64,000 nt of DNA from Streptomyces radicis (lineage in GTDB: Bacteria > Actinomycetota > Actinomycetes > Streptomycetales > Streptomycetaceae): the NCBI RefSeq assembly GCF_003626575.1, contig NZ_RBDY01000010.1:1-64000 (forward strand), read 5' to 3'. Positions 52,200 to 60,934 of the stretch are shown here, one piece after another. Within the stretch, counting starts at the first letter, position 1, and every line of letters begins with the position of its first letter. The notes below the pieces were generated by a model, which saw nothing but the letters and a program-made list of their open reading frames with translations, was not told the DNA's origin and did no database searches. The translations under genes were made by a program, and so were the position numbers.

Positions 52200-52280
52200 C
52201 CGTGCCAAGTCCTCTGCGGTGATCCCGCTGTGTGGCATGAGCAGCGTCGATCAAGTCGCCGAGTGCGAGCCCCACCCGTG
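52200..52280. repeat. Remnant of aldo/keto reductase 3' sequence at duplication joint
   Basis: The segment 52200-52260 matches reductase bases 51345-51405 with few differences (AAGTCCTC, GTGATCCCGCTGTG, GTCGATCAAGTCGCCGAG). It then joins directly to the match of 51513-51530 (GAGTGCGAGCCCCACCC). Just before it, the last 30 bases of the hydrolase gene are repeated. It is a scar of the duplication that made two lipoprotein genes. Confidence 0.85.
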
Positions 52281-52288
52281 CCCGCGCC

Positions 52289-52846
52289 TCAGTGCTGGCC
52301 GCGTGGGCTCTCGCCCTCGGGGGTGCTGAAGCAGGCCGAGACCAGGTCGACGAGCAGCATGGGTTCCGGGTCGCTGGCAAGGCTGACGTTCACGGAGTAC
52401 TCGATGTCCGTGTTGTCGAAGGTGAGATAGGGGGACCGGTTGGCGTTGTTCTCGATGCCATCTCCGACGAGTTCCCAGCCCTGGTCCGGGAGTTGCTGCC
52501 TGAGCCGGTCCATCCCCTGCTCGAGGTCGGCGCGGGATGCACGGGAGAGGGACCAGTAGTGGTTCATCTTGTAGAGCCGTTCCCGTTCGGGGTCTTCCTC
52601 GCACATGCTGACCCCGGGGCCTGGTTCGGAGGTGCGGCCCCGCACGGCGATGGTGTCGAGGAGGGCGCTGGAGAGGTTTCTGGTCTGCTGGCGGGCGTCG
52701 TCGACCGACCTGATGGTCCTGGGGGCGTCCTCGGCGGCGGAGTCGTCAGACATGATCCCGCAGCCTCCCAGTAGGGTGACGGCGCCGAGCGCCAGAAGAC
52801 CGGCCAAGGCCCGCGTGCTCCCTCGCGTCCATGTGCTCCTCCTCAT
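52289..52846 (-). CDS. Lipoprotein, copy 2 of tandem pair
   Basis: The 185-residue paralogue of the preceding gene has the same lipobox (LLGGC, Cys29) and a changed patch around residues 85-105 (VSMCEEDPERERLYKMNHYW against VGLCEEDPERERLFKMGHTW). It starts at the ATG at 52846, overlapping the hydrolase stop (52843) by 4 bases, so this copy is the one coupled to the operon. Confidence 0.83.
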   Translation of the reverse strand: MRRSTWTRGSTRALAGLLALGAVTLLGGCGIMSDDSAAEDAPRTIRSVDDARQQTRNLSSALLDTIAVRGRTSEPGPGVSMCEEDPERERLYKMNHYWSLSRASRADLEQGMDRLRQQLPDQGWELVGDGIENNANRSPYLTFDNTDIEYSVNVSLASDPEPMLLVDLVSACFSTPEGESPRGQH

Positions 52847-54624
52847 TCGAGACCGACTTCCCCGTGCAAGCCCATGATGATCCGTGCCTGATTCCGTTGG
52901 CTCAGTGAATTGTGGTCGAAGTACGCGCTGTGGTCGGTGGAGTCGTTCGCCACGAGATGGCCGCCGAACTCCCGGTCGGAGGGGACATTCGGCACCACGT
53001 CGGTGTCGAAGTGCGGAATGCCGAACCGGCCGATGTCCAGGCCCACATCGTTCTCGCCGAGGAACATGCGTCCCGCGTTGGGCACCACATCCTCCGTCGC
53101 GCCCGCGGCGAGCGACCACACGTGGTCGGCGCCCACATCGAGGTCCGAGGCATAGGGCACGAGCATGCCGGGGCTGCCCACCGCGATGATGTCGTCGGCC
53201 GTCACGCTGCCCTCCTTGGCGACCGCGCCGATCACGGTGCTGCCATAGCTGTGGCCCAGCAGCGTCGTATGGCTGGCGTCCGGGCCGCCTTGGGCGACCT
53301 CGAGGCCCTCGGTGAACGAGCCCAGCTGCGGCGCGCCCTCATAGGCGTAGTCGCGGCGCGAGGCCTCCGTGACGATCTCCTGGGGTGCGTCATAGCCGAT
53401 CCAGGTGATGGTGGAGACGCTCTGGTCCGGGACCATCCGCGCGCTCGTTCTCCACATGTCCGACATCCGGTTGATGTCCCCCTCCGCCCCGGCCAGTCGG
53501 GACCCGGTCCCCGGGACGTAGACGGCGGTGTGGTCCGCGGTGTCCGGGTTCCCGTTGGCGATGATCGCTCGGCCGTTGCCCTCGGCGTCGAAGCCGAGGA
53601 GATAGGCATCGGGCAGCCCGTCGATCCCCGTCTGGGCGAAACGCGACTCGATCGCCTCCATGCCGCGGAGCTGTCCGAGCAGGCGCTCCTCCTCCGCGAG
53701 CCAGCTCTGGTAACCGAAGAAGCCCGACTCCTCGGGTCCGTTCGCCCGGTGCGCCGCCAACTCCTCGGTGACGCGGCCCTGTTCCATCTGGAGGACCCCT
53801 CGGTTCGCCATGTCCCTGATCTCGGCGGGGAGACCGTCCAACGCGCCGATCCGCTCGGGGTGGAGGGCGAGATAGGCGTCGCGGTCCCGCTCGGACAGGC
53901 CGTCCCACCACTCCCTGTTCCGCTCGGGCGATCCGCCCCCTGGGATGTCCCAGGGACTCAGCGCGCCCAGCGCGGCCTCGCCCACCCGGGCGGTGTCGGC
54001 GCCCGCGTCCACCCACATGTCCGAGGTGACCTCGAGGCCAGGAACGGTGTCCAGCTCGGACAGGGCGCGATGGTACTCGGCGTCCACCTCCTCGGCGGAA
54101 CGCAGCGCTCTTCCGATGCGGTTGGCGAGGTCCTGGGCCGCCGCCCGGTGTGAGTCGACGTACTCCCCGATGACCGCGGCGCTGGAGTCGAGCATGCGCT
54201 CGAAGAGGCCGTCCGAGCGCAGAGCCGTGCCACCGTCCCGCAGGACCGATCCGTCGTCCCCGGTCACCGCCGGGTAGGTGACGGCACCGTCCTCGTCAAC
54301 GGTGAAGCCGTACTCGGCCGCCTCGTCGAGGGCTGCCTGTAACCGGCTCTTGGCCTCGCTCAGCTCCTCGACCAGGCCGTTGAGCGCCGTCTCCACCAGG
54401 CCGCACTGGATCCGGGCGTATTCGCAGTTCTCCGCGACCAGCGCGAGCTGCGTTTCGGACGCGGTGGCCGTTTCCCCGCGCTGGCCGCGCAGCGGCGGGA
54501 GCATCTGCCTGTCGATCAGCTCCTTGGCGTCCGCCACCTCCCGAGCGGCCCTGTTCCAGGGAACGGCCAGGCTCAGCAGCGCGGGCGGGTCCAACTCCCT
54601 GAGCTGGGAAACCGTGGGCGTCAC
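52843..54624 (-). CDS. DUF1023-type alpha/beta hydrolase with ESX-like N-terminus
   Basis: The 593-residue protein has an N-terminal helical part like WXG100-fused proteins (1-190). The C-terminal DUF1023 hydrolase has VYVPGTGSRL, nucleophile Ser459 in LLGHSYGSTV and His565 in DHSAYF. Members are secreted or surface enzymes of actinobacteria, linked to type VII secretion by context. Leu95 is a TTA codon (54340-54342). The gene overlaps its upstream small gene by ATGA and copy 2 of the lipoprotein downstream. Confidence 0.88.
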   Translation of the reverse strand: MTPTVSQLRELDPPALLSLAVPWNRAAREVADAKELIDRQMLPPLRGQRGETATASETQLALVAENCEYARIQCGLVETALNGLVEELSEAKSRLQAALDEAAEYGFTVDEDGAVTYPAVTGDDGSVLRDGGTALRSDGLFERMLDSSAAVIGEYVDSHRAAAQDLANRIGRALRSAEEVDAEYHRALSELDTVPGLEVTSDMWVDAGADTARVGEAALGALSPWDIPGGGSPERNREWWDGLSERDRDAYLALHPERIGALDGLPAEIRDMANRGVLQMEQGRVTEELAAHRANGPEESGFFGYQSWLAEEERLLGQLRGMEAIESRFAQTGIDGLPDAYLLGFDAEGNGRAIIANGNPDTADHTAVYVPGTGSRLAGAEGDINRMSDMWRTSARMVPDQSVSTITWIGYDAPQEIVTEASRRDYAYEGAPQLGSFTEGLEVAQGGPDASHTTLLGHSYGSTVIGAVAKEGSVTADDIIAVGSPGMLVPYASDLDVGADHVWSLAAGATEDVVPNAGRMFLGENDVGLDIGRFGIPHFDTDVVPNVPSDREFGGHLVANDSTDHSAYFDHNSLSQRNQARIIMGLHGEVGLE

Positions 54625-54992
54625 CGCGGCTCTCCCTGACCCGTGAGATCGGTCAGGCTCCGCCGCGCCTCGTGCAGGTCACGCTCGGTGTCCGCCTCCA
54701 CGCCATCGAAGTCGTCCGCCGCCGCGTCCAGCCCGTCGCGCAGGCGGACGCACGCCTCTCGCACGCCGGTCAGTCGCTCCTCCCAGCTTGTCCGCACCCG
54801 CTCCAGAGCCGTCAGGCTCCGCAACGGCATGGCGCCGCTCGCGGCGATCACCGTCTCCGCCCTCAACCCGGTGACGGCGCCGTCCAGATGTCCCACCAAC
54901 GTGTCACCCACGCCCGACACGGTCCGCAAGGTATCCGGCCGCACGCTCAGGTCGGGCGTTTCCTCGGCGCCCCATGGCTCGTCCTCACTCAT
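54621..54992 (-). CDS. WXG100/ESX-like helical protein
   Basis: The 123-residue protein is helical throughout, with a turn around RTSWEERLTGV where ESX proteins have WxG (here W-E-E). It is coupled to the hydrolase gene by ATGA. I infer a substrate or chaperone partner for the hydrolase; no EccC or other secretion gene is in the window. Confidence 0.68.
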   Translation of the reverse strand: MSEDEPWGAEETPDLSVRPDTLRTVSGVGDTLVGHLDGAVTGLRAETVIAASGAMPLRSLTALERVRTSWEERLTGVREACVRLRDGLDAAADDFDGVEADTERDLHEARRSLTDLTGQGEPR

Positions 54993-55071
54993 GTGCCTTG
55001 GCCCCCCTCGGCTTCTAGGGCAGAAATGCTTCCACAGGAGGCCGAGGCCGTGAAGTGGTGCCCGTTCTCGT

Positions 55072-55479
55072 TCAGGCGCGCAGCGCGATCAGGCCAGCGG
55101 GGGTCGGGGAGAAGCCGCAGGCGTTGATGTAGAAGGGGCGCAGCCGCTCCTCGAAGTCGACGTGCAGCCACTCGCACCCGGCCGCGCTGGCCCGCTCCGC
55201 GGCGAGCGCGACCAGGCGCGTTCCCACGCCCTCGTGGCGCGCCGACCCGGCCACCACGGTGTCCACGAGGAACGCGTGCCCGCCGCCGTCCCACACCGCG
55301 TTCACGAACCCGACCAGCGCGCCCGTGCCCGCCCGCCGGGCGCAGACCCAGCCCAGGCTGTGACGTCGGACACGTCCCCACCAGTCGTCCGAGGCGAGCG
55401 GCTCATGCCCGAAGCCCTCGGCGTGGAGTGCCTCGACCTCGTCGTTCCCGAAGGCGTCCCGCCACACATAGGTGATCAT
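55072..55479 (-). CDS. GNAT acetyltransferase 1
   Basis: The 135-residue protein has the GNAT pattern: LVGFVNAVWDGGGHAFLVDT, VVAGSARHEGVGTRLVALAA as the acetyl-CoA loop (R-x2-G-x-G), and FYINACGFSPT. Start: the ATG at 55479. It is divergent from a second GNAT gene. Confidence 0.9.
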   Translation of the reverse strand: MITYVWRDAFGNDEVEALHAEGFGHEPLASDDWWGRVRRHSLGWVCARRAGTGALVGFVNAVWDGGGHAFLVDTVVAGSARHEGVGTRLVALAAERASAAGCEWLHVDFEERLRPFYINACGFSPTPAGLIALRA

Positions 55480-55501
55480 CGGGCGATCGTAGGATGACCG
55501 T

Positions 55502-55981
55502 ATGGACATCGTCCCCGGCCGGTTCGACCACCCCGACGCCCGCAAGCTCAACGACCTCGTGCAGGCCGAGTATGTGGAGCGCTACGGGGCGGGCGATCTG
55601 ACGCCGCTCGACCCGGCGATGTTCGACCCGCCGTCCGGTCTTTTCCTGCTGGCCTACGACCCCGCGGAGCGGCCCGTCGGCACGGGCGCCTGGCGGGCGC
55701 GGAGCGCCGGGGACGGATACGAGGAGGGCGACGCGGAGATCAAGCGGATGTTCGTCGTCCGCGAGGCACGAGGGCAGGGGCTCGCGCGCCGGATCCTGGC
55801 CCGCCTCGAGGAGACCGCCCGCGAGGCGGGCCGGATACGGATGGTGCTCGAGACCGGGACGGCGCAGCCCGAGGCCATCGCGCTCTACGAGAGCTCGGGC
55901 TACGAACTCCTCCCGCTCGAGCGGAAGTTCGGCTACTACCGGGACTTCCCGAACAGCAGGTGCTTCGAGAAGCCGCTCTGA
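55502..55981 (+). CDS. GNAT acetyltransferase 2
   Basis: The 159-residue protein has IKRMFVVREARGQGLARRIL (acetyl-CoA loop), MVLETGTAQPEAIALYESSG and a C-terminal FGYYRDFPNSRCFEKPL. The pattern GTGxW followed by the loop is common in stand-alone GNATs. The substrate is unknown. Only 22 bp separate its start from that of the divergent GNAT. Confidence 0.9.
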   Translation: MDIVPGRFDHPDARKLNDLVQAEYVERYGAGDLTPLDPAMFDPPSGLFLLAYDPAERPVGTGAWRARSAGDGYEEGDAEIKRMFVVREARGQGLARRILARLEETAREAGRIRMVLETGTAQPEAIALYESSGYELLPLERKFGYYRDFPNSRCFEKPL

Positions 55982-56006
55982 CGCGGGCCGTTGAACCGAC
56001 CCCGCC

Positions 56007-56999
56007 TCACACCGTTGCCGGGACCCTGGCGTCCTCGGGCGGCGCCGGACGAGCCGGTGCGCGGCGGCGGGCCAGCAGCAGGGCCGTCGTCCCGAGCACC
56101 GCCCAGCCGCCGAGCACCGCGGCCGGGAACGCCGCGCCCGCCCCGTCGAAGAACGCCACCGACCGCAGCAGCGTCGCCCCCGCGCCCGTGGGCAGCCAGG
56201 GGCCGATCACCGGGATCGGGTCGGGCAGCATCTCCGGCGCCGAGCCCGCGCCCGACCAGGGGTTGCCGAGCAGTATCAGGATCAGCGCCCCCACCGCGAT
56301 GCCCCCGGGGCCGAGCAGCTTGGCCGAGCCCGCGACAAGACCGGCGCCCGCGAGCACGATGAGCGCCAGGCCCGCGGTCACCGCGACCCAGGAGCCGCCC
56401 AGCACGTCGAGCCACCCGTGGCCGATCGCCGCCGCGACCGTCCCGACCGTGACCGACGCGCCCACCATGGCGAGCAGCGCCGGGACCCGGCCGAGCCGCA
56501 GCCGCGTCACCAGCACGCCCGTGGCCATCCCGGCGAGCGCCATCGGCAGCACGCTCGCGTTGAACGCCGCGCCGCGCGGATCCCCCTCGGGCGCCGGTAC
56601 CACGTCGGTCACCGCGACGGGCGCTCCCTCGGGGGCCTGCGCCGATGCCAGCTCCGTCAGCAGCTGCGCCACCGCGGGACCGCCCGCGCTCGCCGTGAGC
56701 ACCTCGGGACCGCCGTCCCCGCCCACCACGAACGCGCCGTAGACCTCCCGGTCGCGCACGGCCTCGGCCGCCTCGTCCGCGCCCTCGTACCTCCGGACGT
56801 CGAACGCCCCCTCCCGCGCCTCCAGTCGCTCGGCGACCTGCTCCGCGGCCACGCCCTGGCCCGCGACGCCCACCGGCAGGTCGTTGGGTCCTGTCCTGGC
56901 CGCGGGCCACGCGAAGGCCCACAGCGCGAACGCCACGATCGCCGGGACGGCGAGCACCACGATCGCGGTGGCCCGTGACGCGGAGGGAGGGGAGGGCAT
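56007..56999 (-). CDS. ABC-2/YhgE-like membrane protein
   Basis: The 330-residue protein has one N-terminal helix, an extracellular alpha/beta part (about 40-150: LPVGVAGQGVAAEQVAERLE, VYGAFVVGGDG) and five or six further helices. This is the layout of ABC-2 permease/YhgE-type proteins. It is probably an export component repressed by the divergent TetR regulator, with which it shares the repeats at 57015-57090. No ATPase gene is adjacent. Confidence 0.82.
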   Translation of the reverse strand: MPSPPSASRATAIVVLAVPAIVAFALWAFAWPAARTGPNDLPVGVAGQGVAAEQVAERLEAREGAFDVRRYEGADEAAEAVRDREVYGAFVVGGDGGPEVLTASAGGPAVAQLLTELASAQAPEGAPVAVTDVVPAPEGDPRGAAFNASVLPMALAGMATGVLVTRLRLGRVPALLAMVGASVTVGTVAAAIGHGWLDVLGGSWVAVTAGLALIVLAGAGLVAGSAKLLGPGGIAVGALILILLGNPWSGAGSAPEMLPDPIPVIGPWLPTGAGATLLRSVAFFDGAGAAFPAAVLGGWAVLGTTALLLARRRAPARPAPPEDARVPATV

Positions 57000-57014
57000 C
57001 GAGGACTCCTCGGA

Positions 57015-57090
57015 GAAGGATCGTTCGTTTTACGTTGCCCACGGTGGCCCTCGGGCCCCTGGATTGTCAAGAAGGAACGTTCGTTTTACG
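57015..57090. promoter_or_regulatory. Two 20-bp direct repeats, probable TetR operator
   Basis: GAAGGATCGTTCGTTTTACG (57015-57034) and GAAGGAACGTTCGTTTTACG (57071-57090) differ at one base and are 56 bp apart. They lie between the divergent membrane-protein and TetR genes. The second contains the palindrome GAACGTTC and ends right at the TetR ATG, so binding would block both genes. Confidence 0.82.
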
Positions 57091-57702
57091 ATGCGCGGCA
57101 TGGCCCGCGTATCCCAGGAACACCTCGAAGCCCGCCGACGCCAGATCCTCCAGGGCGCCGCCCGCTGCTTCGCCAGGGACGGCTTCCACGGCACGTCGAT
57201 GCAGGACGTGTTCAAGGAGACCGGGCTGTCCGCCGGGGCGGTCTACCGCTACTTCCCGGCCAAGGAGGCGATCATCGGCGCGCTGGCGCACGAGGTGCTC
57301 GACACGGTGCGCGGCGCGTTCGCCGACGCCCTCGCGTCCTCGCGGCTGCCGCACCCCGACGAGATCCTGTCCGACGCGCTGCGGCGGGTCGAGTCGGTCC
57401 TGAGGTTCCCACCGCCCCTGGTGGTCCAGGTGTGGGCCGAGTCGTTCCGCGACGAACGACTCGCCGCGGTGCTCAGAAACGTGGTGAGCAGCCTGCTCGA
57501 CGCCTGGCGCGAGGTGGTGAACGGATACATCGAACGCGGCCTGATCCCGCCAGGCACCGATCCCGAGGCGGTGGCCCGCGTACTGACGGCGTGCGCCCAG
57601 GGCTTCATGGTCCAGCGCGCGCTGCTGGGCCCACTCGACCACGAGATGATCAGCGCGGGCGTCCACGGCCTCACGTCGTTCTCGGCCCCCGAGTCCGCGT
57701 GA
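57091..57702 (+). CDS. TetR-family repressor
   Basis: The 203-residue protein has the TetR helix-turn-helix (RRRQILQGAARCFARDGFHG, VFKETGLSAGAVYRYFPAKE) and a ligand domain with FPPPLVVQVWAESFRDERLA. Starts at 57091 or 57100 are possible; neither has a strong ribosome site because the operator abuts the ATG. It probably represses itself and the divergent membrane gene. Confidence 0.93.
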   Translation: MRGMARVSQEHLEARRRQILQGAARCFARDGFHGTSMQDVFKETGLSAGAVYRYFPAKEAIIGALAHEVLDTVRGAFADALASSRLPHPDEILSDALRRVESVLRFPPPLVVQVWAESFRDERLAAVLRNVVSSLLDAWREVVNGYIERGLIPPGTDPEAVARVLTACAQGFMVQRALLGPLDHEMISAGVHGLTSFSAPESA

Positions 57703-57741
57703 CGCCGCGCGGGGCGCGTCGTATGCCGGGCGGGACAGAGC

Positions 57742-58002
57742 CTAGTTGTCGGCTCGGCCCCGCCGGGCGGCCTTGCGTTGCAGCGCCTCACGCCGCGCCC
57801 GCAGCGCGCCCTGCCGCTTCTGGCTCTCCTTGCGCCGCTTCGCCCGCGCCCGGGCGCGAGGGTCCCTGAGCTTGGTGTGATCGAGGCGCATCAGGGTCCA
57901 GATCAGCAGGACGAACAGCGCGATCAGCCCGATGCCCAGCACGGCGGCGAGCGCGGGCGGCATGTCCCCGACGTCGAAGTCCCGATATCGCCCGACGTTC
58001 AT
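57742..58002 (-). CDS. Small membrane protein with basic tail
   Basis: The 86-residue protein has one membrane helix (about 16-37, LAAVLGIGLIALFVLLIWTL) and a strongly basic C-terminus rich in Arg and Lys (RARARAKRRKESQKRQGALR). The tail should lie in the cytoplasm and may contact nucleic acid or lipids. The function is unknown. Confidence 0.72.
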   Translation of the reverse strand: MNVGRYRDFDVGDMPPALAAVLGIGLIALFVLLIWTLMRLDHTKLRDPRARARAKRRKESQKRQGALRARREALQRKAARRGRADN

Positions 58003-58011
58003 CCGCCGATC

Positions 58012-58191
58012 CTACGGCGCCGCGAGGCGGCCGGTGAGGCCGGTGTCGATCGTGCAGCGGGTGAGCTCGACGATGAGCTGCGACGCCAGGAACCACCGCG
58101 CGGCGGGGTGGCCGTAGGGGAGGTGGTGGTCCTCGGGGTGGGCGCGGATCCGGCGGTCTGGGCGGACGGATCGACCGGTGGCAGCCTGCAT
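58012..58191 (-). CDS. Possible small protein, 59 residues
   Basis: From the ATG at 58191 the frame reads PEDHHLPYGHPAARWFLASQ and LIVELTRCTIDTGLTGRLAA, which looks protein-like, but there is no clear ribosome site. It could be a remnant of a longer gene. I am unsure that it is expressed. Confidence 0.42.
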   Translation of the reverse strand: MQAATGRSVRPDRRIRAHPEDHHLPYGHPAARWFLASQLIVELTRCTIDTGLTGRLAAP

Positions 58192-58282
58192 CAGTCGGCG
58201 CGGCCTACGATCGTTTGCGGGCCCATGCGCCATCACCTGATGATTCGCTGAACCTGATCAACGCCGTTCTCAAGGAGCAGAG

Positions 58283-58495
58283 ATGACCACCGAGTTCGAT
58301 CCCTCGGCCGCCCGCTGGGGCAGGTCGTCGTACAGCGGGTCGAACGGCGGCGACTGCGTCCAGGTCGCCAGCGTCGGGGGCGGTTTCGCCGTGCGGGACA
58401 GCAAGTGTGTGGGGGATGGCGGCCCGGTCGCCGTTTTCTCGACCGGGCCGTGGCAAACGTTCCTCCGCCGCGCCGCCGCCGAGTTCCGGCCGTAG
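58283..58495 (+). CDS. Orphan DUF397 protein
   Basis: The 70-residue protein has the DUF397 core WGRSSYSGSNGGDCVQVA and GGFAVRDSKCVG, with WQTFLRRA. The ATG at 58283 follows AAGGAG. Unlike the copy at 44740 it has no XRE/DUF5753 gene beside it, so its partner must be elsewhere. Confidence 0.92.
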   Translation: MTTEFDPSAARWGRSSYSGSNGGDCVQVASVGGGFAVRDSKCVGDGGPVAVFSTGPWQTFLRRAAAEFRP

Positions 58496-58511
58496 GGGCG
58501 CCGCGGCCGGG

Positions 58512-58874
58512 TCAGCCGGTCGGCACCGTGCGGCGGGAGCGGGTCAGGGCCAGGCCGCCCAGGACCGTGGCGGTCAGCCCCAGCACCATGGCCACGATGG
58601 CGCCCGCCCGCCCGTTGCCCGTGCCGAAACCACCGGTGGAGGTGACCAGATGCAGCCCGCCGAGGGCGATGCCCGCGAGTCCCGTCACCATGGCCGCGGT
58701 GCCCAAGGGCCGCCAGGGCCCTGTGCCGAGACGACCGGCGGCGCGGGCCAGGGCCAGCGCGCCCAGGGCTATGCCGATCAGCGCGACCACCGCGGCCACG
58801 ATGGCGCCGCCCCGCCCCTCGCCGATGCCGAGACCGCCATCGGCGGCCATCATCAGGGCCGTTGATGAGCTCAT
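58512..58874 (-). CDS. DUF6223-like small membrane protein
   Basis: The 120-residue protein has three or four membrane helices with internal repeats (GRGGAIVAAVVALIGIALGA and GRAGAIVAMVLGLTATVLGG). It ends in a basic tail. I recall this pattern from DUF6223 proteins of Streptomyces; no function is known. Start: the ATG at 58874. Confidence 0.78.
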   Translation of the reverse strand: MSSSTALMMAADGGLGIGEGRGGAIVAAVVALIGIALGALALARAAGRLGTGPWRPLGTAAMVTGLAGIALGGLHLVTSTGGFGTGNGRAGAIVAMVLGLTATVLGGLALTRSRRTVPTG

Positions 58875-59112
58875 GTCGCTCTCCTCTGCCGTTCTGCCGC
58901 GCGCCCTCGTTCCGGGGCCGGGTCGGGGCCTGATCGTGCCCGTCGACCGCTGCGCGCGTCGTCCCGCGGACGCGGGCACTTCGCGCTGCCGCCGATGGCG
59001 CACCCGGGTGCCGCGCACGCCGCAGGCGCCGCGAAAGGTGCCGCGGACGCGGTAGTCGCCCCTCGTCCGCGAGCAGGACTCGCCCGCCGCCGCGTCCGGC
59101 TAGGGTGCGCGC

Positions 59113-60237
59113 ATGAGCCCAGGGCGGTCCGGTGTTCGCGCTGATGTCAGAGACTGGGCGATCGCCGTCTGCGTGGCGGCGACGCTGCTGGTCACCGGGC
59201 TTTCGGTGGAACGTTCCGCCGCGGCCCACGAGGCACTCGGCCACGCCCTGCTGGCGGCCGGGGGCCTGGCGTTGGCCGCGCGGCGCCGGGCGCCGGTTCC
59301 GGTGCTCGCCGTCACGGGGCTGTGCGCGGTGGGCCACCAGGCGGCCGGATTCGACGTGCCCGCCGTCGCGTATCTGTTCGCGGTGTACGCCGCCGTGCGG
59401 GAGGGGCACCGCGTCGTCGCGGTCGTGGCCTCCTTCGCCCTGCTGGCCGCGCTCCCGCTCGCGGCCCTGGTCTCCCTGCACGACTGGGGCGAGGCGTTCG
59501 CGCGGGCCCGGGGCGCCCTCGAGGTGGCCTGGCTGATCGCGGCCGGTGCCGCGGGCGAGGCGCTGTGGCAGGCCGAGCGGCGGGCGGACGAGGCCGAGCG
59601 CACCAGGGAGGAGACCGCGCGGCGCCGCGCCGACGAGGAACGGCTGCACATCGCGAGGGAGTTGCACGACTCGCTCACCCACCAGATCTCGATCATCAAG
59701 GTGCAGTCCGAAGTCGCCGTCCATGTGGCCCGCAAGCGAGGCGAACAGGTGCCGGAGGCCCTGCTGGCGATCCGGGAGGCGGGACGTGAGGCGACCCGGG
59801 AGCTGCGGGCCACGCTCGAGGCGTTGCGCGACGACGGCACGACCCCGCCACGAGGACTCGAGCACGTTCAGGAGTTGGTGGAACGGGCCCGCGCGATCGG
59901 CCTCGACGCGACGCTGACGGTCGCGGGGCAACGCCACGACGTGCCCGCCGCGGTGGAACGGACCGTCTACCGGATCGTTCAGGAGTCGCTCACCAACGTC
60001 GCCAGGCACGCCGCCGCCACCACGGCGTCGGTCCGGATCGACCACGGGCCCGACGCCATCGCGATACGGGTCGACGACGACGGCAGGGCGACCCCGGACG
60101 CCGCTCCCGTCCCCGGCGTCGGGCTGCTCGGGATGCGCGAACGGGTCACCGCGCTCGGCGGTCGCCTGCGGGCGGAGCCGCGCGGCGGCGGCGGCTTCAC
60201 CGTCCGGGCCGAACTCCCCCTGGACCGCGCGTCGTGA
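59113..60237 (+). CDS. NarL-type sensor histidine kinase
   Basis: The 374-residue protein has about five membrane helices (15-150), a HisKA_3 dimerisation domain (RLHIARELHDSLTHQISIIK, phospho-acceptor His185) and an HATPase domain (RIVQESLTNVARHA as N-box, GVGLLGMRERVTALGG). The signal is unknown; the sensor lies in the membrane without a large outside domain. It overlaps its response-regulator gene by GTGA. Confidence 0.94.
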   Translation: MSPGRSGVRADVRDWAIAVCVAATLLVTGLSVERSAAAHEALGHALLAAGGLALAARRRAPVPVLAVTGLCAVGHQAAGFDVPAVAYLFAVYAAVREGHRVVAVVASFALLAALPLAALVSLHDWGEAFARARGALEVAWLIAAGAAGEALWQAERRADEAERTREETARRRADEERLHIARELHDSLTHQISIIKVQSEVAVHVARKRGEQVPEALLAIREAGREATRELRATLEALRDDGTTPPRGLEHVQELVERARAIGLDATLTVAGQRHDVPAAVERTVYRIVQESLTNVARHAAATTASVRIDHGPDAIAIRVDDDGRATPDAAPVPGVGLLGMRERVTALGGRLRAEPRGGGGFTVRAELPLDRAS

Positions 60238-60896
60238 TCCGGGTCCTGCTGGTCGACGACCAGCCGCTCCTGCGCAGCGGGTTCCGTGCGCTCCTCGACG
60301 TCGAGGGCGACATCGAGGTGGTGGCCGAGGCGGGCGACGGTGCGGAGGGCCTCGCCCTCGTCAGGGAACACCTGCCCGACGTCGCGCTCGTCGACATCCG
60401 GATGCCGGTCATCGACGGGATCGAGACCACCCGGCGCATCGCCGATGACCCGGCCCTGGCCCGGGTGCGCGTCGTCATCCTGACCAACTACGGCTTCGAC
60501 GAGTACGTCTTCGACGCGCTGCGTGCCGGTGCCGCGGGGTTCCTGGTCAAGGACATCGTGCCGGAGGACCTGGTGCACGCCGTACGCGTCGCCGCGCGCG
60601 GTGACGCCCTGCTCGCGCCGTCGATCACCCGCAAGCTGATCGACCGGTATGTCACCCAGCCGCTCCGCCCCGGTACCGGCCCAGGGCTCGAAGCGCTGAC
60701 CAACCGCGAACGCGAGGCCGTCGCCCTGGCCGCGCAGGGCCTGTCCAACGACCAGATCGCCGACCGCATGGTGATCAGCCCCATGACGGCGAAGACCCAC
60801 ATCAACCGGGCCATGACCAAGCTCCATGCCCGCGACCGCGCCCAACTCGTGATCCTCGCCTACGAGTCCGGCCTGGTGGCCCCCCGCGACCGCTGA
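60234..60896 (+). CDS. NarL/LuxR-type response regulator
   Basis: The 220-residue protein has a full receiver domain (acidic pair D8/D9, phospho-acceptor Asp54 in VALVDIRMP, Lys106 in FLVKDIV) and a LuxR helix-turn-helix (LTNREREAVALAAQGLSNDQ, MTAKTHINRAMTKL). GTG start overlapping the kinase stop by 4 bases. No target gene is evident next to it. Confidence 0.95.
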   Translation: MIRVLLVDDQPLLRSGFRALLDVEGDIEVVAEAGDGAEGLALVREHLPDVALVDIRMPVIDGIETTRRIADDPALARVRVVILTNYGFDEYVFDALRAGAAGFLVKDIVPEDLVHAVRVAARGDALLAPSITRKLIDRYVTQPLRPGTGPGLEALTNREREAVALAAQGLSNDQIADRMVISPMTAKTHINRAMTKLHARDRAQLVILAYESGLVAPRDR

Positions 60897-60934
60897 CCTC
60901 GACGGGCCGCGCCGCCGACCGGTCGGTACGCGGC

